Under the pieces are notes generated by a model. The model saw only the letters and a program-made list of their open reading frames with translations. It did no database searches and was not told the origin of the DNA. Both the position numbers and the translations under genes were made by a program. A stretch of DNA of 64,000 nt from JADJYF01 sp050186725. Lineage in GTDB: Bacteria > Pseudomonadota > Gammaproteobacteria > Ga0077536. The stretch spans positions 62,001-126,000 of the forward strand of contig JBFWYG010000004.1 in the NCBI GenBank assembly GCA_050186725.1, given 5' to 3'. Shown piece after piece: positions 62,311 through 64,000 of this stretch (positions within the stretch are counted from its first letter, which is position 1; the number at the start of each line of letters is the position of its first letter).

Positions 62311-62808
62311 TCAGGGAATGATGCTGACCTTGCCCTGATCGCGGATGTCGTCCTGATCGAGGAAGGTCTTCTTGCACAGGATGCGCAGTTCGCCGTCGAC
62401 CCGCGTCATCTCGTACAGATGGTGGCCGAAGAAGGTGTCGGTCACGCCGAGCTTGCTGCGCCACGTGACGAAATTCGAGGTCAGCGTGAAGCGCGCCGCG
62501 TCGCCTTCCACCACCCGCACGTTGCTGACCATGCGCCGGCAGCGCGAGCGCGGAAACTCGGCGTGGGCGGTGCGCTTCTTGAGACGCTTCACCCGCTCGC
62601 ACAGGCGATGGTAGTCGTCGGCCACGTAGAACAAGGTGGTGCTCGGATCGGCATCGTCCTCGGCGCCGGCCGGCGGAATGAAGTAGCGCGCGCCCTCGAC
62701 GAACAAGGCCAGCCACTCGTCCAGCCGCCAGGCGTCGAGCAAGGCGGCCTCACCGTAGAGGAAGTCCTCCAGTTCGTCGCGACTCGCGCCCACACTCGCC
62801 GCGTTCAT
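62311..62808 (-). CDS. Ring-hydroxylating dioxygenase beta subunit
   Basis: This 165-residue NTF2-like protein starts at ATG 62808, overlapping the alpha-subunit stop by 4 bases (ATGA). Family features are ELEDFLYGEAALLDAWRLDEWLALFVEGARYFIPP, TLFYVADDYHRLCERVKRL and SRCRRMVSNVRV, plus ILCKKTFLDQDDI at the end. The beta subunit stabilises the alpha3beta3 hexamer. The immediate downstream genes are the extradiol dioxygenase, SDR and amidohydrolase. Confidence 0.93.
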   Translation of the reverse strand: MNAASVGASRDELEDFLYGEAALLDAWRLDEWLALFVEGARYFIPPAGAEDDADPSTTLFYVADDYHRLCERVKRLKKRTAHAEFPRSRCRRMVSNVRVVEGDAARFTLTSNFVTWRSKLGVTDTFFGHHLYEMTRVDGELRILCKKTFLDQDDIRDQGKVSIIP

Positions 62809-64000
62809 GGCGTCGCCCTCGTCACGCGCTGGTGCCACTCGCGCCAGAAGGCGCGCATCTGCGCCTCGTCGTCCACCTGTGGCTCGTCGCTCAGGTAGCC
62901 CTTGGAGATATCGTTCCAGCCCTCGCCTCCCAGGCTGCCATAGCCACGCTGGCACAGCGCCAGCGCCTCGCAGTCGTCCGGCGTGGCGAAGCCGCCTGGC
63001 CCCAGGAACTCGAGGAAATTGAACAGGCGCAGTTCGCGCATGCGCGCCGACTCGCCGCGCGGCGCCAGCGCCCAGGCGTTCACCACCTGGCGGTCCGGCG
63101 CGGTCGGATAGAAGGTGCGCAAGGTCACGGCCATGATGTCGTTCACGACCAGGTTGGGAAAGATGAGCAGGTTGCGGTTGGTGGTGGCCATGCGCTCGGC
63201 GCGCTCGGGTCCGAAGCGTTCCACCAGCCGCGCCTTGGTGGCCGCCACTTCGCGCTCGGCATCCTCGCCCCAGGCCGGCACGCTCTGCGCGATGGGCCGG
63301 CCCCAGGGCGCGGTGTACTGCACCACGGCGTGTCCGTTGCCGAGATCGAAGGCCTGGCCCTTGATAGCTATCTCGACCAGCGCGCCGGGCTTGGACTTCA
63401 CGTAGTCGAAGTAGCTGACATGCGTCGGCAGGCCGTGATAGCCGTCGAAGCTGTTCTCGCACAAGAGCTTCCAGTTGGCTTCGAAGCCGTACTCCTGGGT
63501 GCCGCCGACGATCTCCATGCCCGCCTCGCCCTGGTCCAGCACGAGATCGAGATACTCGCGCGCGCCGCCGAGGTAGGTGGGCAGGTCCACGCCTTCGGCC
63601 TTGAAGTGCACGAACCACAGGCCGCGATACTGCGCGAGCCGCGGCACCGGCACGAGGTCGTGCAGACCGCCGGCGCGCGTGCCGGCGCCATAGGCCTCGT
63701 CCCCTGGGCGGTTGACCAGGCGACCTTCCAGGTCGAAAGCCCAGGAATGGTAGAAGCAGCGGAACATCGCGCCGTTGCCGGCGCGCTCGCGACACACCAG
63801 CGCGCCGCGATGCGGGCAAGTGTTGAAGAAGCAACGCGCTTGGCCGTCTTTGCCGCGGACGAACAAGAGGTCGCGGCCCGCGACCCGGCGCGCGAGGAAG
63901 TCGCCGTTGCCAGCCAGTTCGGACTCGTGGGCGAGATACAGCCAGGCGTCGTCGAAGATGGCCTGCCGCTCTCGGACCAGTACTTCGTCGCAGGTAAAAG
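62805..64000 (-). CDS. Ring-hydroxylating dioxygenase alpha subunit, 5' end outside window
   Basis: The frame is open from the window edge (first readable residues FTCDEVLVRERQAIF) to the stop at 62805-62807, giving 397 residues. The Rieske [2Fe-2S] motif is CPHRGAL with CFYHSW 16-20 residues later. The catalytic domain has the bridging Asp and two His iron ligands in ENSFDGYHGLPTHVSYFDY. It adds both atoms of O2 to an aromatic ring, using electrons from a ferredoxin/reductase not present here. About 30-40 N-terminal residues are missing. The substrate cannot be read from sequence; context suggests an aromatic carboxylate or a bicyclic compound. Confidence 0.93.
   Translation of the reverse strand, partial: FTCDEVLVRERQAIFDDAWLYLAHESELAGNGDFLARRVAGRDLLFVRGKDGQARCFFNTCPHRGALVCRERAGNGAMFRCFYHSWAFDLEGRLVNRPGDEAYGAGTRAGGLHDLVPVPRLAQYRGLWFVHFKAEGVDLPTYLGGAREYLDLVLDQGEAGMEIVGGTQEYGFEANWKLLCENSFDGYHGLPTHVSYFDYVKSKPGALVEIAIKGQAFDLGNGHAVVQYTAPWGRPIAQSVPAWGEDAEREVAATKARLVERFGPERAERMATTNRNLLIFPNLVVNDIMAVTLRTFYPTAPDRQVVNAWALAPRGESARMRELRLFNFLEFLGPGGFATPDDCEALALCQRGYGSLGGEGWNDISKGYLSDEPQVDDEAQMRAFWREWHQRVTRATP

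Overview
This is a GC-rich (roughly two-thirds G+C by eye) chromosomal segment. It is most likely from an aerobic, chemoheterotrophic gammaproteobacterium, and two runs of exactly 100 N show it is a draft or metagenome scaffold. The best taxonomic evidence is the left end: folB / plsY / tsaD flank a complete macromolecular-synthesis operon (rpsU, a YqeY/GatB-like gene, dnaG, rpoD), followed by a strong terminator and a tRNA-Ile2(CAU) gene. That order is characteristic of Gammaproteobacteria. I cannot name a genus.

Layout. 0-8.2 kb: end of a pteridine reductase, a lipoprotein, folB, plsY, tsaD, the rpsU-dnaG-rpoD operon and the tRNA. 8.3-12 kb: an OmpR-type two-component system converging on a phosphate-selective-porin-like gene that has a possible Pho box upstream. 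12-17 kb: an acyl-CoA ligase, a frameshifted cupredoxin-like remnant, a ketoacyl synthase, and a PhzS-like flavoprotein interrupted by the first gap. 17-20 kb: FkbM methyltransferase and PAS/Cys-pair protein, divergent from an EAL-domain protein; then a DUF3617 protein. 20-27 kb: Entner-Doudoroff genes (zwf, pgl, edd, eda) and glycogen phosphorylase, with the second gap between eda and glgP. 27-29.5 kb: LemA plus two TPM-domain proteins.

29.5-44 kb is a catabolic region. It holds an HsaA-like flavin monooxygenase, an HsaD-like C-C hydrolase and an HsaC/BphC-like extradiol dioxygenase. It also holds an EamA transporter, an LLM oxidoreductase, an AraC regulator, a second HsaA-like protein, a thiolase, an enoyl-CoA hydratase, an SDR, an EthD protein, and a molybdopterin oxidoreductase translationally coupled to an acyl-CoA dehydrogenase. 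The set suggests degradation of steroid-like or other polycyclic/aromatic compounds followed by CoA-dependent beta-oxidation.

44-56 kb is a molybdenum/formate block: a putative Na+/H+ antiporter, modABC-modE with a clear ModE operator in front of modA, a methylmalonate-semialdehyde dehydrogenase, and a complete soluble NAD-dependent formate dehydrogenase operon (fdsG-fdsB-fdsA-fdhD-fdsD). ModABC would feed molybdate to the formate dehydrogenase and to the orphan molybdoenzyme at 40.6 kb. 56-64 kb: a second thiolase, a cupin, an acetylornithine-aminotransferase-like gene preceded by what looks like an arginine-codon leader peptide and attenuator, then a ring-hydroxylating dioxygenase operon (alpha, beta, extradiol dioxygenase, SDR, amidohydrolase) running off the right edge.

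A family of 26-bp palindromic repeats occurs at three loci, arranged as inverted pairs. At two of these loci the repeat supplies the stop codon of the adjacent gene. I found no CRISPR array, phage or insertion sequence, and no gene cluster that I would call a wholly new system. The candidates most worth testing are the arginine leader/attenuator, the repeat family, the molybdoenzyme/acyl-CoA dehydrogenase pair, and the carboxylated-aromatic interpretation of the terminal dioxygenase operon.
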